A program made the position numbers and the translations under genes. The notes beneath the pieces are model-generated. The model ran no database searches and was not told the DNA's origin. It saw nothing but the letters and a program-made list of their open reading frames with translations. Below are positions 18,041 through 26,906 of a DNA stretch of 64,000 nt, piece after piece (the first letter of the stretch is position 1; each line of letters begins with the position of its first letter). Source of the stretch: Exiguobacterium sp. BMC-KP (GTDB lineage Bacteria > Bacillota > Bacilli > Exiguobacteriales > Exiguobacteriaceae); contig NZ_LGIW01000013.1 in NCBI RefSeq assembly GCF_001275385.1, positions 1 to 64,000 on the forward strand, given 5' to 3'.

Positions 18041-19431
18041 TTAAGCGCTATACGATCCGGCGTCGGATTTGGATCACGATTTGGTTCACAAGCGTTTTTT
18101 CTGCCATTTTGTTCGTCCTGTTGACGTTTTATCTCTACGACCGGTTCTATCTTCAGACGCAGGAAGATATCTTATTAAACCGAGGCGAAAAGCTGATCAA
18201 CATCTATGAATCTGAAGGATTATCCGGTGCTTTTTATGATGGAATGACTTATACGAATGAGTTAACAGAATCAAAAGTCTTCTTCATTGATTTTCTGAAG
18301 AAAAATCCAGCCGGACTTCGTTTTTTGACGAATGCAGATATTGAACAACTGCGAAACGGGGAAACTGTTGTCTCGAGTCGGACCCATCCGATTGAAGGAA
18401 CAGACATTTTAATGACCGGATTTCCAATCATTGAAAACAATCGACTCGTCGGTACGCTGATCTTGTATTTGGAACTCGGTCAAATCAGTGAACCGTTCCG
18501 TCCACTCCGGCTGATGATCTTCTTTATGATCGGACTGATCGTCTTGAATCTTGTCATCTTTGGACGCCAGATCATTGATACGATCATTCGCCCGTTAATC
18601 GATATGAAGCGCGCCTCAACCGTCTATGCGCAAGGTGACTTTGATTACCGGATTCCAATTCAGTCAGATGATGAAATCGGTGAACTAGCAGAGACGTTGA
18701 ACAAGATGGCAGAATCACTCGGTGAGGTCGATGAGCAACGTAAAGAGTTCCTCGCAAACGTTAGTCACGAACTCCGTACACCACTCTCTTATATCCGTGG
18801 TTATACGGAGATGATGCAGGACGATTCACTCGAGGAAGAAAAACGTGCTCAGTACTATCAAATCATCGAACGGGAAACCGAACGTTTGCAACGTCTCGTC
18901 AATGACTTACTCGATCTCGCTCAACTCGAGCGCGATTCTTACCCGATGTCGAAACAACCACTCGTCTTCAGTCAAGTACTTGAAGATGTGATCTACCGGA
19001 TGGAACCGATCGCTCAATCAAAAGGGGTCACATTCGTCATGAATCTCGACCCGGATCAAATCGTCTTAGGCGATACGGACCGTCTCGAGCAAGTCTTTGG
19101 TAATTTACTCGATAATGCATTGCGGTACACACCACCCGGCAAACAGATTTTCTTGTCGACTGAAACGATCGGTGACCGGACGCATTGTCTAATTCGAGAC
19201 GAAGGAGAAGGCATTCCGGAAGAACATCTCGATCGACTGACGAAACGCTTTTACCGTGTCGATAAATCACGGACGCGCAAAGATGGCGGAACTGGTCTTG
19301 GTCTTGCGATCACAAAACACATCATTGATCGGCATGATGGGACGATTCGGTTCAACTCCATTCTCGGACAAGGCACAACCGTCCACATCGAGTTACCGCT
19401 TCTTCCGGATGAAGAGGATGGTTTCGAATGA
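18037..19431 (+). CDS. Sensor histidine kinase
   Basis: A 464-residue membrane kinase: TM1 at about 11-33, an extracellular sensor of about 130 residues, TM2 near 165-185, HAMP (RPLIDMKRASTVYAQGDFDYR), the H-box with the phosphorylated His near residue 244 (ANVSHELRTPLSYIRGYTEM), N-box (NLLDNALRYT), and G boxes (DEGEGIP, GGTGLGLAI). All residues needed for activity are present. Overlaps the response regulator upstream and a VTT-domain gene downstream, so the three form one operon. Confidence 0.92.
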   Translation: MIKRYTIRRRIWITIWFTSVFSAILFVLLTFYLYDRFYLQTQEDILLNRGEKLINIYESEGLSGAFYDGMTYTNELTESKVFFIDFLKKNPAGLRFLTNADIEQLRNGETVVSSRTHPIEGTDILMTGFPIIENNRLVGTLILYLELGQISEPFRPLRLMIFFMIGLIVLNLVIFGRQIIDTIIRPLIDMKRASTVYAQGDFDYRIPIQSDDEIGELAETLNKMAESLGEVDEQRKEFLANVSHELRTPLSYIRGYTEMMQDDSLEEEKRAQYYQIIERETERLQRLVNDLLDLAQLERDSYPMSKQPLVFSQVLEDVIYRMEPIAQSKGVTFVMNLDPDQIVLGDTDRLEQVFGNLLDNALRYTPPGKQIFLSTETIGDRTHCLIRDEGEGIPEEHLDRLTKRFYRVDKSRTRKDGGTGLGLAITKHIIDRHDGTIRFNSILGQGTTVHIELPLLPDEEDGFE

Positions 19432-19994
19432 TGGAACAGCATGTCGTACAGACTTTTGAACTCTTCGGTTCGTTTGCACCGATCGTTAGTTTGTTAATTG
19501 GTATCGTCGTCAGCGTTCTTGGTGTTTTACCGAGTACGTTCGTCACCGCTGCGAACCTCGTCTACTTCGGACTATGGTACGGCACACTGCTCTCGTTCAT
19601 CGGTGAGGTCTTCGGTGCAGGGTGTGCCTTCCTGCTCTACCGGAAAGGATTACGATATGCCCTTCGTCGTCCACTTCCGGATCGATTCGCTCGCCTGCAG
19701 CAAAAGCTACAAGCACAACAAGGACGCGAAGCCTTTTTGACGATCATCTTATTGCGACTATTACCATTCGTCCCGTCTGGCATTGTCAATATCGTTAGTG
19801 CGGCTAGTGGTGTTTCCATCTTGCTTTTCCTATCTGCAAGTACGCTCGGAAAAATTCCAGCTATGTTACTCGAAGTACTCGCCGTCCATCAATTCATGCA
19901 ATCCTCGACGATGATGCAATGGTCGATTGCAGGCATCGCACTCGTCAGTTATTTGATCTATCGCGTATATCAAAAACGAATATCATCGATTTAA
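19428..19994 (+). CDS. VTT/DedA-type membrane protein (TVP38/TMEM64 family)
   Basis: A 188-residue membrane protein with about five hydrophobic segments and the VTT-domain pattern: GVLPSTFVTAANLVYFG, then FIGEVFGAGCAFLLYRKG, and the re-entrant LLRLLPFVPSGIVNIVSAASG. Members of this superfamily act as lipid scramblases or flippases. Its ATG overlaps the kinase stop codon, so translation is coupled and the two-component system may respond to, or control, membrane lipid state. That link is inference from operon structure. Confidence 0.83.
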   Translation: MMEQHVVQTFELFGSFAPIVSLLIGIVVSVLGVLPSTFVTAANLVYFGLWYGTLLSFIGEVFGAGCAFLLYRKGLRYALRRPLPDRFARLQQKLQAQQGREAFLTIILLRLLPFVPSGIVNIVSAASGVSILLFLSASTLGKIPAMLLEVLAVHQFMQSSTMMQWSIAGIALVSYLIYRVYQKRISSI

Positions 19995-20024
19995 TTACAA
20001 GCTAGCTGAAAGGAATTGTCGTTC

Positions 20025-20903
20025 ATGGAGTTAAGACGTTTTGGAACATCCGATTTACTTGTTTCTCCGCTTGGTTTTGGAGCCGGTCATATTGGTGCAG
20101 AACAGATGACGGATCGCGAAGCCGTCTATTTACTGGAACAAGCACGGGATCTTGGTATTAATCTGATCGATACAGCACGCGGCTATGGCTTATCCGAGCA
20201 ACGTGTTGGGCAATTCCTAAAGAATCGTCGTCACGACATCATTCTCTCGACGAAGGTCGGCTATGATGTAGCGGGTGCACAGGATTGGACCTTTGAAGCG
20301 GTCAGTGGCGGCATCGATCAAGCCTTACGGACGATGCAAACGGATTATCTTGATATCGTACACTTACATTCCTGCAGCCGAGAGATTCTTGCTCAAAGTG
20401 ACGTCATCGAGGCGCTGGAACGAGCAAAACAAGCTGGGAAAGTCCGGGTCATCGCTTATTCTGGTGATCGGGAAGATTTGCAGTATGCCATCGAAACGAA
20501 ACGCTTCGATAGTTTTCAGACATCCTTCAATCTGTTCGACCAACGCGTCGATCAAGTCTTGCCTACACTTTTGAATCACGGGGTCATCGCCAAACGTCCA
20601 ATCGGTAATGCACCGTGGCGCTTTACGGATCGTCCGGTCGGACAATATGTTGAACCCTACTGGGAACGGGCGCAACAACTCGCTTATCCACTCGAAGAAT
20701 CAAGCTGGCTTGAGACCGCACTTCGTTTTACAATTTTTGAACCAGGCATTACGACGGCCATCATCGGAACGTCTCGACCAGAACACCTCGCTGTGAACCA
20801 GCAGCTGATTGAACGTGGTCCACTCCCAGCTGACCGCGTCACTCAATTGAAAGAACGTTTTTCCGAATGTGACGCCACGTTCGATTATGTTTCACAAACG
20901 TAA
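20025..20903 (+). CDS. Aldo/keto reductase
   Basis: A 292-residue TIM-barrel oxidoreductase that uses NADPH to reduce carbonyl groups. Seen: VSPLGFGAGHIG, catalytic Asp and Tyr in LIDTARGYGLSEQRVG, catalytic Lys in STKVGYD, and the barrel strand YLDIVHLHSC followed by IEALERAKQAGKVR. The cofactor end AIIGTSRPEHL is present. The ATG at 20025 is ten bases after AAAGGA; an upstream in-frame TTG overlaps that spacing. The substrate cannot be read from sequence. Confidence 0.87.
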   Translation: MELRRFGTSDLLVSPLGFGAGHIGAEQMTDREAVYLLEQARDLGINLIDTARGYGLSEQRVGQFLKNRRHDIILSTKVGYDVAGAQDWTFEAVSGGIDQALRTMQTDYLDIVHLHSCSREILAQSDVIEALERAKQAGKVRVIAYSGDREDLQYAIETKRFDSFQTSFNLFDQRVDQVLPTLLNHGVIAKRPIGNAPWRFTDRPVGQYVEPYWERAQQLAYPLEESSWLETALRFTIFEPGITTAIIGTSRPEHLAVNQQLIERGPLPADRVTQLKERFSECDATFDYVSQT

Positions 20904-20919
20904 GTGATCAGTCGCAGAA

Positions 20920-20966
20920 AAAAAGCCCGTATGCACTCCTCTTAACGAGTGTGCATACGGGCTTGT
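20920..20966. terminator. Bidirectional terminator between the reductase and rlmD
   Basis: AGCCCGTATGCACTC pairs with GAGTGTGCATACGGGCT around a short loop. Seven A on the left give a T-run for the minus-strand gene rlmD. Confidence 0.85.
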
Positions 20967-20973
20967 TTCATAC

Positions 20974-22359
20974 TTAGAACTTTTTCTTTTTCTTCTTTTC
21001 GAGCACGACGATCGCTTCGACGTGTGCCGTTTGTGGGAACATATCATACGGTTGAATGTACGATACCTTATATCCCGCTTTCATTAAGTGATCGCAATCA
21101 CGTGCAAGCGTCTGCGGGTTACACGAGACATAGATGATTTTTTTCGCCTTAGACGAAATCATTGCGTTCAATAACTGCGTATCGCAACCTGAACGGGGTG
21201 GATCGACGATGAAGACATCTGGAATCCAGCCTTCCTTCACCCAACGTGGAATCCATGCTTCTGCCTTACCGACGACGTAATGCGCATGATCAAAGCCATA
21301 TTGCTTCATGTGCGCGTTCGCATCTTCAACTGCTTCTTCAATGATTTCCATCCCGCGGACTTCTTTCGCACCCTTAGCAATCCAGAGTCCGATTGAACCG
21401 ACACCTGCGTATGCATCAACGACACGTTCTTCGCCTGTTAAAGCAGCAGCACGGGCAATCTCTTCATACATTCGTTCTGCCTGTTCTGGGTTCAACTGGA
21501 AGAAAGCGCGTGGCGACAATTGATACGTGAACTCGCCCATCTCTTCTTCGATCCGTTCCATACCACGCAACACTTCCGTCTCTTCTCCGAAGACACGTGA
21601 CGTCAACTTGTCATTGATGTTCAGTGCGACCGAGACGACACCTGGAATATCCATGATATCGCGGGACAGCCCTTCTAGATCACGGAAGCCATCTTTAAAG
21701 GCAACGAGCACAACTTGAATTTCGCCTGTTTTGATTCCTGTCCGAACGACGATATGTCGCATGACACCGTCTTGTTTTGATGCATGGTAAACGGGCACTT
21801 TATAGTTATTGAGTAATTTCGTGACAGCTTGGTTGACGCGAAGCGTATCCTTATTTTGGACGACACAATCGTCGATTGCGACAAGACGATTGGAATTCGC
21901 AGAATAGAGACCACTGACGATTTCATTGTTTTGTTTCCCGACGACGAATTGTGACTTGTTGCGGTATCCCCACTCCTTCGAGCCAATCGTCGGACGGATA
22001 TCAGCCTTCTCAACATTCAACTTCGTTGATTTCAAGAAGGCATTGCGAAGCATCTCTTCCTTATAACGTAATTGTCCATCGTAACTCATATGCTGTAATT
22101 GACAGCCACCACAGACACTATAGACTGGGCAAAGTGGTGTCACACGGTCTGGTGAACGATCGTCACGCTTTAAGATTTTTGCATTCGCATAGTTCGCATG
22201 GATTTCTGTGATCTCGATTTGTGCCGTCTCCCCTACAAGTAACCCTGGGATAAAGACGATCTGTCGCTCAAGCGTTGCGATCCCTTCACCGTTGATTCCC
22301 ATTCGTAGACAAGTGACCGAACGGACCTCACCCGTCTGTAATTTGATTTTTGTTGCCAT
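20974..22359 (-). CDS. rlmD: 23S rRNA (uracil-5-)-methyltransferase, RlmD/RumA type
   Basis: Transfers a methyl group from SAM to a uridine of 23S rRNA. The protein of about 461 residues has an N-terminal TRAM domain, an Fe-S cluster motif (CPVYSVCGGCQLQHM), SAM site DAYAGVGSIGLW, and the catalytic region DPPRSGCD and VSCNPQTLARD with the nucleophile Cys. The C-terminus is a run of lysines (EKKKKKKF). I choose the second Met (22359), which has AGGAAGG nine bases upstream; the first Met abuts that site. In B. subtilis one enzyme of this type methylates two positions; which apply here is unknown. Confidence 0.92.
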   Translation of the reverse strand: MATKIKLQTGEVRSVTCLRMGINGEGIATLERQIVFIPGLLVGETAQIEITEIHANYANAKILKRDDRSPDRVTPLCPVYSVCGGCQLQHMSYDGQLRYKEEMLRNAFLKSTKLNVEKADIRPTIGSKEWGYRNKSQFVVGKQNNEIVSGLYSANSNRLVAIDDCVVQNKDTLRVNQAVTKLLNNYKVPVYHASKQDGVMRHIVVRTGIKTGEIQVVLVAFKDGFRDLEGLSRDIMDIPGVVSVALNINDKLTSRVFGEETEVLRGMERIEEEMGEFTYQLSPRAFFQLNPEQAERMYEEIARAAALTGEERVVDAYAGVGSIGLWIAKGAKEVRGMEIIEEAVEDANAHMKQYGFDHAHYVVGKAEAWIPRWVKEGWIPDVFIVDPPRSGCDTQLLNAMISSKAKKIIYVSCNPQTLARDCDHLMKAGYKVSYIQPYDMFPQTAHVEAIVVLEKKKKKKF

Positions 22360-22399
22360 TGATTTCATCCTTCCTCTTTACGCAAATGAAAAAGCGGTC

Positions 22400-22612
22400 T
22401 CAATCTACCGCTTTTTTCGTTTCTTCTTGTTCTTTCATATCCTTCGCATATCGAACGACCTTCGCCTTCAATTGATCCAGTGATACGATCAGTCGTTCCA
22501 AATCTTCGATATCTGATGATTCATCGAGTGAATCGATTGTATGACAGAGAAGCTGCATTCTTGATTTTAGCACATTCATTTGACCAAGTTTATCAGTTCT
22601 TGCTTTTCCCAT
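22400..22612 (-). CDS. Small SE1561-like coiled-coil protein
   Basis: A 70-residue charged protein that is probably one long helical hairpin (KSRMQLLCHTIDSLDESS; IEDLERLIVSLDQLKAKV). The pattern of an N-terminal helix, an SD-ES linker and a second helix resembles the SE1561 family of small staphylococcal proteins, although I recall that family only loosely. It is upstream of rlmD in the same direction. No function known. Confidence 0.55.
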   Translation of the reverse strand: MGKARTDKLGQMNVLKSRMQLLCHTIDSLDESSDIEDLERLIVSLDQLKAKVVRYAKDMKEQEETKKAVD

Positions 22613-22696
22613 TATTCAGACTTCCTTTCTTCCGCTGGATTCCGACGTTATTTTAGCATACGATACGAGGTGGAGCACTAAAAAGGAGGAGTAAAT

Positions 22697-23809
22697 ATGC
22701 CACATTCATCACCCATTACGATCGCGAATGATCCGTGGGAAGCTTATCGTGACATTGAACAATACGGCACGGTCCGTTTGACGAACATTGAAGTCACGAC
22801 AACAAAACTGTGTAACATGCGCTGCGAACATTGCGCCGTCGGTTACATGTTATCCAGTAGCGAATCACCTGAAATTCCAGTCGAACTACTCATTCAACGC
22901 CTGGATGAAATCGAACATCTGCGTGCGTTTTCCATCACAGGTGGAGAACCGATGCTCTCAATGAAGTCCGTCAAGGAATATGTGGTCCCTTTACTTAAGT
23001 ATGCCCACGAACGTGGCGCTAAAACCCAAATCAACTCAAATTTAACACTTCCGTTATCTCGCTATGAATTAATCATTCCTTATTTAGATGTCTTGCACAT
23101 CTCACATAACTGGGGAACAGCCGATGATTTCATCGATGGTGGCTTTGCGATGATGGAACGAAAACCGTCACGCGAAGCACGGACGAAGCTATTTGAGACG
23201 ATGAAAGAGAATGCCCGTATCCTGAATGCACGAGGTGTCATCGTTTCTGCTGAGACGATGATCAATAAACGGACCTTACCACATCTTGAAGCGATTCATA
23301 AGGAAATCGTCGATATGGGCTGTGTTCGTCACGAAGTGCATCCGATGTACCCCGCTGACTTCGCGTCGATGATCGAAGCGGCTAGCTTGCCCGAAATCCG
23401 CGATGGGATTCATCGTTTGCTCGATGTTCGGGATCCGAACGTCTGGATGTTATTTGGAACACTCCCCTTCTATGCTTGCTCGATGGAAGAGGCGGATTTA
23501 GAACTTCATCGACGATTGCGTCAAGAGAAAAACGTATCTGTCCGCAATGACCCTGATGGTCGCTCTCGGCTCAACGTCAACATCTTTGATGGCGAGATCA
23601 TCGTAACGGATTTCGGTGATGAACTTGCTTCGCTCGGTACGATTCATGAGACATCCTTCAATGATGCGTATGCCGAGTGGCAAGAAACGGAACTGAATAA
23701 AAGCTTGTCGTGTCACTGTCCTGCAGTGCAATGCCTCGGACCAAACGCCCTTGTGAAGAATGCATATTACCCTCAGATTGATTTCACAAAACAATCGAGT
23801 CGGCTTTAA
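22697..23809 (+). CDS. yfkAB: Radical SAM/CxCxxxxC protein YfkAB
   Basis: A 370-residue radical SAM enzyme. The cluster-binding motif is CNMRCEHC near residue 37, followed by the SAM motif SITGGEP. The C-terminus has the second cysteine cluster CHCPAVQC that names the family. It is very close to B. subtilis YfkAB, where the gene was once annotated as two ORFs; here it is one intact frame. AAGGAGG is ten bases from the ATG. The reaction is unknown. Confidence 0.9.
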   Translation: MPHSSPITIANDPWEAYRDIEQYGTVRLTNIEVTTTKLCNMRCEHCAVGYMLSSSESPEIPVELLIQRLDEIEHLRAFSITGGEPMLSMKSVKEYVVPLLKYAHERGAKTQINSNLTLPLSRYELIIPYLDVLHISHNWGTADDFIDGGFAMMERKPSREARTKLFETMKENARILNARGVIVSAETMINKRTLPHLEAIHKEIVDMGCVRHEVHPMYPADFASMIEAASLPEIRDGIHRLLDVRDPNVWMLFGTLPFYACSMEEADLELHRRLRQEKNVSVRNDPDGRSRLNVNIFDGEIIVTDFGDELASLGTIHETSFNDAYAEWQETELNKSLSCHCPAVQCLGPNALVKNAYYPQIDFTKQSSRL

Positions 23810-23896
23810 ATCTAAAAAAGAGGTTTTGAACAATTCTTTCCCGGGAAAAATGTCACAAAGTAGACACAATCTGTTTTTCTAAAAGGGGTGACCGGG

Positions 23897-24079
23897 ATGG
23901 AATGGCTCGTAGGTATTGTTGCAATCATCGGTACGTTCAGCATGGTCTTGTTCGTCATGATGGTTGGTATTCGCGCTTCACATAGCATCGAACATGATGA
24001 AGTATTCGATCAAACGGACTGGGACGAACATCTTCTGCATATGCCGCGTCCAACACGGTTCGAACAAGAAAATAAATGA
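23897..24079 (+). CDS. Small single-span membrane protein
   Basis: A 60-residue protein with one N-terminal membrane helix (WLVGIVAIIGTFSMVLFVMMVG) and an acidic cytoplasmic tail rich in Asp, Glu and His (SHSIEHDEVFDQTDWDEH). AAGGGG lies eight bases before the ATG at 23897; a GTG nine bases earlier overlaps it. It lies just after yfkAB and has its own ribosome site. I do not recognise a family. Its size and tail suggest a small regulator or membrane protein partner, but nothing more can be said. Confidence 0.6.
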   Translation: MEWLVGIVAIIGTFSMVLFVMMVGIRASHSIEHDEVFDQTDWDEHLLHMPRPTRFEQENK

Positions 24080-24080
24080 A

Positions 24081-24118
24081 GCACGCCCCGGTCTCCCTTT
24101 TCAGAGTCCGGGGCGTGT
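24081..24118 (+). terminator. GC-rich hairpin after the small membrane gene
   Basis: GCACGCCCCGG pairs with CCGGGGCGTGT across a 16-base loop. The following bases (GTTATGC) give little of a T-run, so termination may be weak. Confidence 0.5.
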
Positions 24119-24153
24119 TATGCTAAAAAGAAAAAGAAAGGTCGTCGTTACTT

Positions 24154-25302
24154 GTGTCACGTCGTTTTGCACTTATCTTATCGATTGTCTTCATTTCCGG
24201 ATTCACGCAAGGTCTGTTGATTCCACTGTTATCCATTTTACTTGAACGTCAAGGAACACCAGCCTTCATTAACGGTCTTAGCGCTGCCGTTCTTTATATT
24301 GGTGTCATCGTCGCTGCTCCTTTAATGGAAGGACCACTGCGACGACGCGGCTATATTCCAGTCATTTCATTCGGTCTTGCTCTAGTTGCTGTCGCTGTAT
24401 TTTTATTCCCGCTCCTTCCGAGCATCATTGCTTGGATGATTCTACGCTTTCTCGTTGGATTCGGTGATCAAACGTTACACTACGGATCACAAGTTTGGGT
24501 CACGTCCATTACACCGAACGAACGATTGGGAAGAACGATGTCATTGTACGGTATGGCATTTGGTCTTGGTTTTGCCCTCGGACCTCTTGCTGCGCCACTC
24601 GTTGATATCATTGACTGGTTGCCTTTCGTGTTAACAGGAACTTTGACTGTCATCGTTCTGATTTTGTTATCACGTATGCCGAATGAAAAGCCATCGACCG
24701 TCATGCCGGAGGAATTACAAAGCGCTGCCTCCCGCTATCGACTTGTCTTAGCGACTGCTTGGTTCACGCTACTACCTGGCTTTACATACGGTTTTCTTGA
24801 AGCCACACTGAATGCCAGTTTCCCTGTGTTTGCGACGCGTAATGGGTATGGGTTATCAGAAACAAGTACTTTGATCACGACGTTTGTCGTTAGCTCATTG
24901 ATTATGCAACTACCACTTGGACGGCTCGCAGATCACTTCGGGAAACGTCGGACGTTAGTGACGGTACTCTCGATTGGATCCGTTGCTTTTCTCATTGCCT
25001 GCTTCGCCTTCGAGCAATATGGTTGGCTGTTCGCAATCTTTGCAATTAGTGGGATGGCTCTCGGCTCAACGTATTCGCTTGGCGTCGCCTATATGACGGA
25101 ACAATTACCACGTCATCTCCTACCAACCGGTAATTTACTTGCCGGAATCGCCTTTAGTCTCGGTTCGATTCTCGGACCGATTGCCGGCAGTCTGTTCGTG
25201 CAGCTTCCAGCTACGCTATATTTTAGTTTATTCGTTCTTGTCCTTGCGACACTTGCCTTTCTCTTACGATATGCAAAACGTCACGAGACACCTCGAATCT
25301 AA
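24154..25302 (+). CDS. MFS transporter (YfkF-like)
   Basis: A 382-residue protein with 12 predicted membrane spans and Major Facilitator features: LMEGPLRRRGYIP between helices 2 and 3, RFLVGFGDQTLHYG, and the repeat motif LGRLADHFGKRR in the second half. Position close to yfkAB suggests the YfkF group of B. subtilis. The start is a GTG with AAAGG some 12 bases upstream. The substrate is unknown; drug efflux is the usual guess for such proteins. Confidence 0.82.
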   Translation: MSRRFALILSIVFISGFTQGLLIPLLSILLERQGTPAFINGLSAAVLYIGVIVAAPLMEGPLRRRGYIPVISFGLALVAVAVFLFPLLPSIIAWMILRFLVGFGDQTLHYGSQVWVTSITPNERLGRTMSLYGMAFGLGFALGPLAAPLVDIIDWLPFVLTGTLTVIVLILLSRMPNEKPSTVMPEELQSAASRYRLVLATAWFTLLPGFTYGFLEATLNASFPVFATRNGYGLSETSTLITTFVVSSLIMQLPLGRLADHFGKRRTLVTVLSIGSVAFLIACFAFEQYGWLFAIFAISGMALGSTYSLGVAYMTEQLPRHLLPTGNLLAGIAFSLGSILGPIAGSLFVQLPATLYFSLFVLVLATLAFLLRYAKRHETPRI

Positions 25303-25342
25303 AAAAGGATCTTGCGCCACTGATGCGCAAGATCCTTTTTTT
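25301..25342. terminator. Bidirectional terminator after the MFS gene
   Basis: AAAAAAGGATCTTGCGC pairs with GCGCAAGATCCTTTTTTT around CACTGAT, a near-perfect stem serving both sides. Confidence 0.88.
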
Positions 25343-25628
25343 ATTTCACGATTCCTTCTTGCCGAAAACTCCGCCAGAGCTTATCGTCGATTGCATACGG
25401 TTGTTCCTTTGCGCGCTTTAACTCTTCTGTCTCGAGCAATACGACGACCTCTCGACCGTTGATTGACCACACTGAATCGTAACCTCTCTCCGCCTCAATG
25501 ATCTCTACATCCACATCTCCATGGGTTTCCTTCAATTGCTGACTGACGCACGTCACGACGAACCGGGCAAACTCATCACGTGGACGACGAGTGGCAATGA
25601 TCTTTCGAACGATCTCATTCCGTTCCAT
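25341..25628 (-). CDS. Hypothetical 95-residue protein
   Basis: A small soluble protein with alternating helices and strands (RNEIVRKIIATRRPRDEFARFVV; DVDVEIIEAERGYDSVWSINGREVVVLLE). AAAGGAG is seven to eight bases before the ATG and a strong terminator follows, so it is surely a real gene. I do not recognise the family. It is convergent with the MFS gene and stands alone. Confidence 0.65.
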   Translation of the reverse strand: MERNEIVRKIIATRRPRDEFARFVVTCVSQQLKETHGDVDVEIIEAERGYDSVWSINGREVVVLLETEELKRAKEQPYAIDDKLWRSFRQEGIVK

Positions 25629-25704
25629 CCGTTTTCATCTCCTTTCGTTTAATAGTCGCACTAGCCTTTCAGACAAGGCCGAATCGGTCTTTAGATGACC
25701 GTAC

Positions 25705-25729
25705 AGAAAAAAGCCGAACGGGTCGGCTT
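25705..25729 (-). terminator. Terminator after the EamA transporter gene
   Basis: Read on the minus strand AAGCCGA pairs with TCGGCTT and is followed by TTTTTTC. Confidence 0.75.
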
Positions 25730-25791
25730 GAGCAACGAACGATTGGGAGTTACTTTAATTGAAACTATTTTTGCACGATTCTGAATCTTCG

Positions 25792-26721
25792 TCAACCTCG
25801 CTTTTGAAACCAGACAGGCAAGTACGTGGAAACTAAAATACCACCCACAACGAACAAGAGACCTAACAACGCTTGCGGCGGAATCGCCTCGCCAAGAATC
25901 AAGGCAGATAAACTGACTCCATAGATCGGTACGAAGAACATAAATAACGACACCTTACTGACAGGATTATATTTCATCAGTAAATTCCATAGTGTAAATC
26001 CAGTCGCCGATAAAAAGGCGAGATACACGAGCATCCAAGCACTAGTCGTTGAAAAGCTGAACGGCGCGACGTGACCATCAAGTATGACACCCGCAATGAA
26101 GAGACCGATTGACCCAATGACCATCGCCCATCCTGTCATCGGCGCAACCGGATAACGTGCCGAGTATTCTTTTGCGATCAAATTACCGAATGCTCCGGAA
26201 ACCATTGCCGCAATCAACAATCCTTCCCCTACTCCAAACGAGACACCTTGTCCACCTTGCGGCCAGTTCGCCAAGATGACGCCTGTAAATCCAAGGAACA
26301 AGGCGAGTCCTTTAAATCGATTCAGTCGATCGTCCTCGTACCGGAAATGAGCCAATAACATCTGAAAGAACGAAGTCGATCCGGCAATGATTGATCCTTG
26401 TACGCCGGTTGATAAAGATAAACCGATATAAAAGAAGACGTACTGCAAGAAGGTCAAAAAGAAGCCGAGTCGGCTATAGGCATAGGTCCGCTCCTTTAGC
26501 GTAATTGTCTGTTTGAAGACGAAGACACTGACGACAAGTAACAACACACCTGCTAAAAAGAAACGATAGCTCGCAAACAGTAGTTGCTCTCCGTATTCGG
26601 AAGACGTGATTTGTAATAATTCATAACTTTTCTTAATGAAGGGAAACGCACTTCCCCACAAAAAAGTCGTCAGTAACGCAAAGACGACGAGTCCAATCCG
26701 ATGGGTTAAAATTTTTTGCAT
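25792..26721 (-). CDS. EamA/DMT family transporter
   Basis: A 309-residue membrane protein with ten predicted spans arranged as two EamA repeats, each starting with a helix like LTTFLWGSAFPFIKKS. The second half includes PIYGVSLSALILGEAIPP, a usual motif of metabolite exporters in the drug/metabolite superfamily. I use the Met at 26721 since AAAGGA lies nine bases upstream. It is divergent from pfeT and its promoter region overlaps Per-box and Fur-box sites, so it may be redox or iron controlled. The substrate is unknown. Confidence 0.82.
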   Translation of the reverse strand: MQKILTHRIGLVVFALLTTFLWGSAFPFIKKSYELLQITSSEYGEQLLFASYRFFLAGVLLLVVSVFVFKQTITLKERTYAYSRLGFFLTFLQYVFFYIGLSLSTGVQGSIIAGSTSFFQMLLAHFRYEDDRLNRFKGLALFLGFTGVILANWPQGGQGVSFGVGEGLLIAAMVSGAFGNLIAKEYSARYPVAPMTGWAMVIGSIGLFIAGVILDGHVAPFSFSTTSAWMLVYLAFLSATGFTLWNLLMKYNPVSKVSLFMFFVPIYGVSLSALILGEAIPPQALLGLLFVVGGILVSTYLPVWFQKRG

Positions 26722-26778
26722 CTTTCTGGTTCCTTTCCTGTTCCTTTTCACTGAAGCATGGTATAGTAATCCTACAGA

Positions 26779-26818
26779 TAATAATAATTATAATCTAGAG
26801 ACAATGAAACTCATTATC
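26779..26818. promoter_or_regulatory. PerR box and Fur box upstream of pfeT
   Basis: TAATAATAATTATAA (26779-26793) matches the palindromic Per-box consensus TTATAATNATTATAA at 13 of 14 fixed positions. Just downstream GACAATGAAACTCATTATC (26800-26818) matches the 19-bp Fur box at 16 of 19. The Fur site lies some 45 bp before the TATAAT of pfeT, a fit position for an activator. In B. subtilis pfeT is PerR-repressed and Fur-activated, so this arrangement matches known biology. Confidence 0.75.
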
Positions 26819-26861
26819 AATCAGTTAAACGCATTGATATATCACATTCTCATTCTCTTTC

Positions 26862-26867
26862 TATAAT
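26862..26867 (+). promoter_or_regulatory. pfeT -10 element with poor -35
   Basis: A perfect TATAAT. The hexamer 17 bp upstream (ATATCA) does not resemble TTGACA, as expected of a promoter that needs an activator. Confidence 0.55.
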
Positions 26868-26906
26868 GATTTCATTTCTCATTTACATTTTGAAAGGAGT
26901 TTTAAT

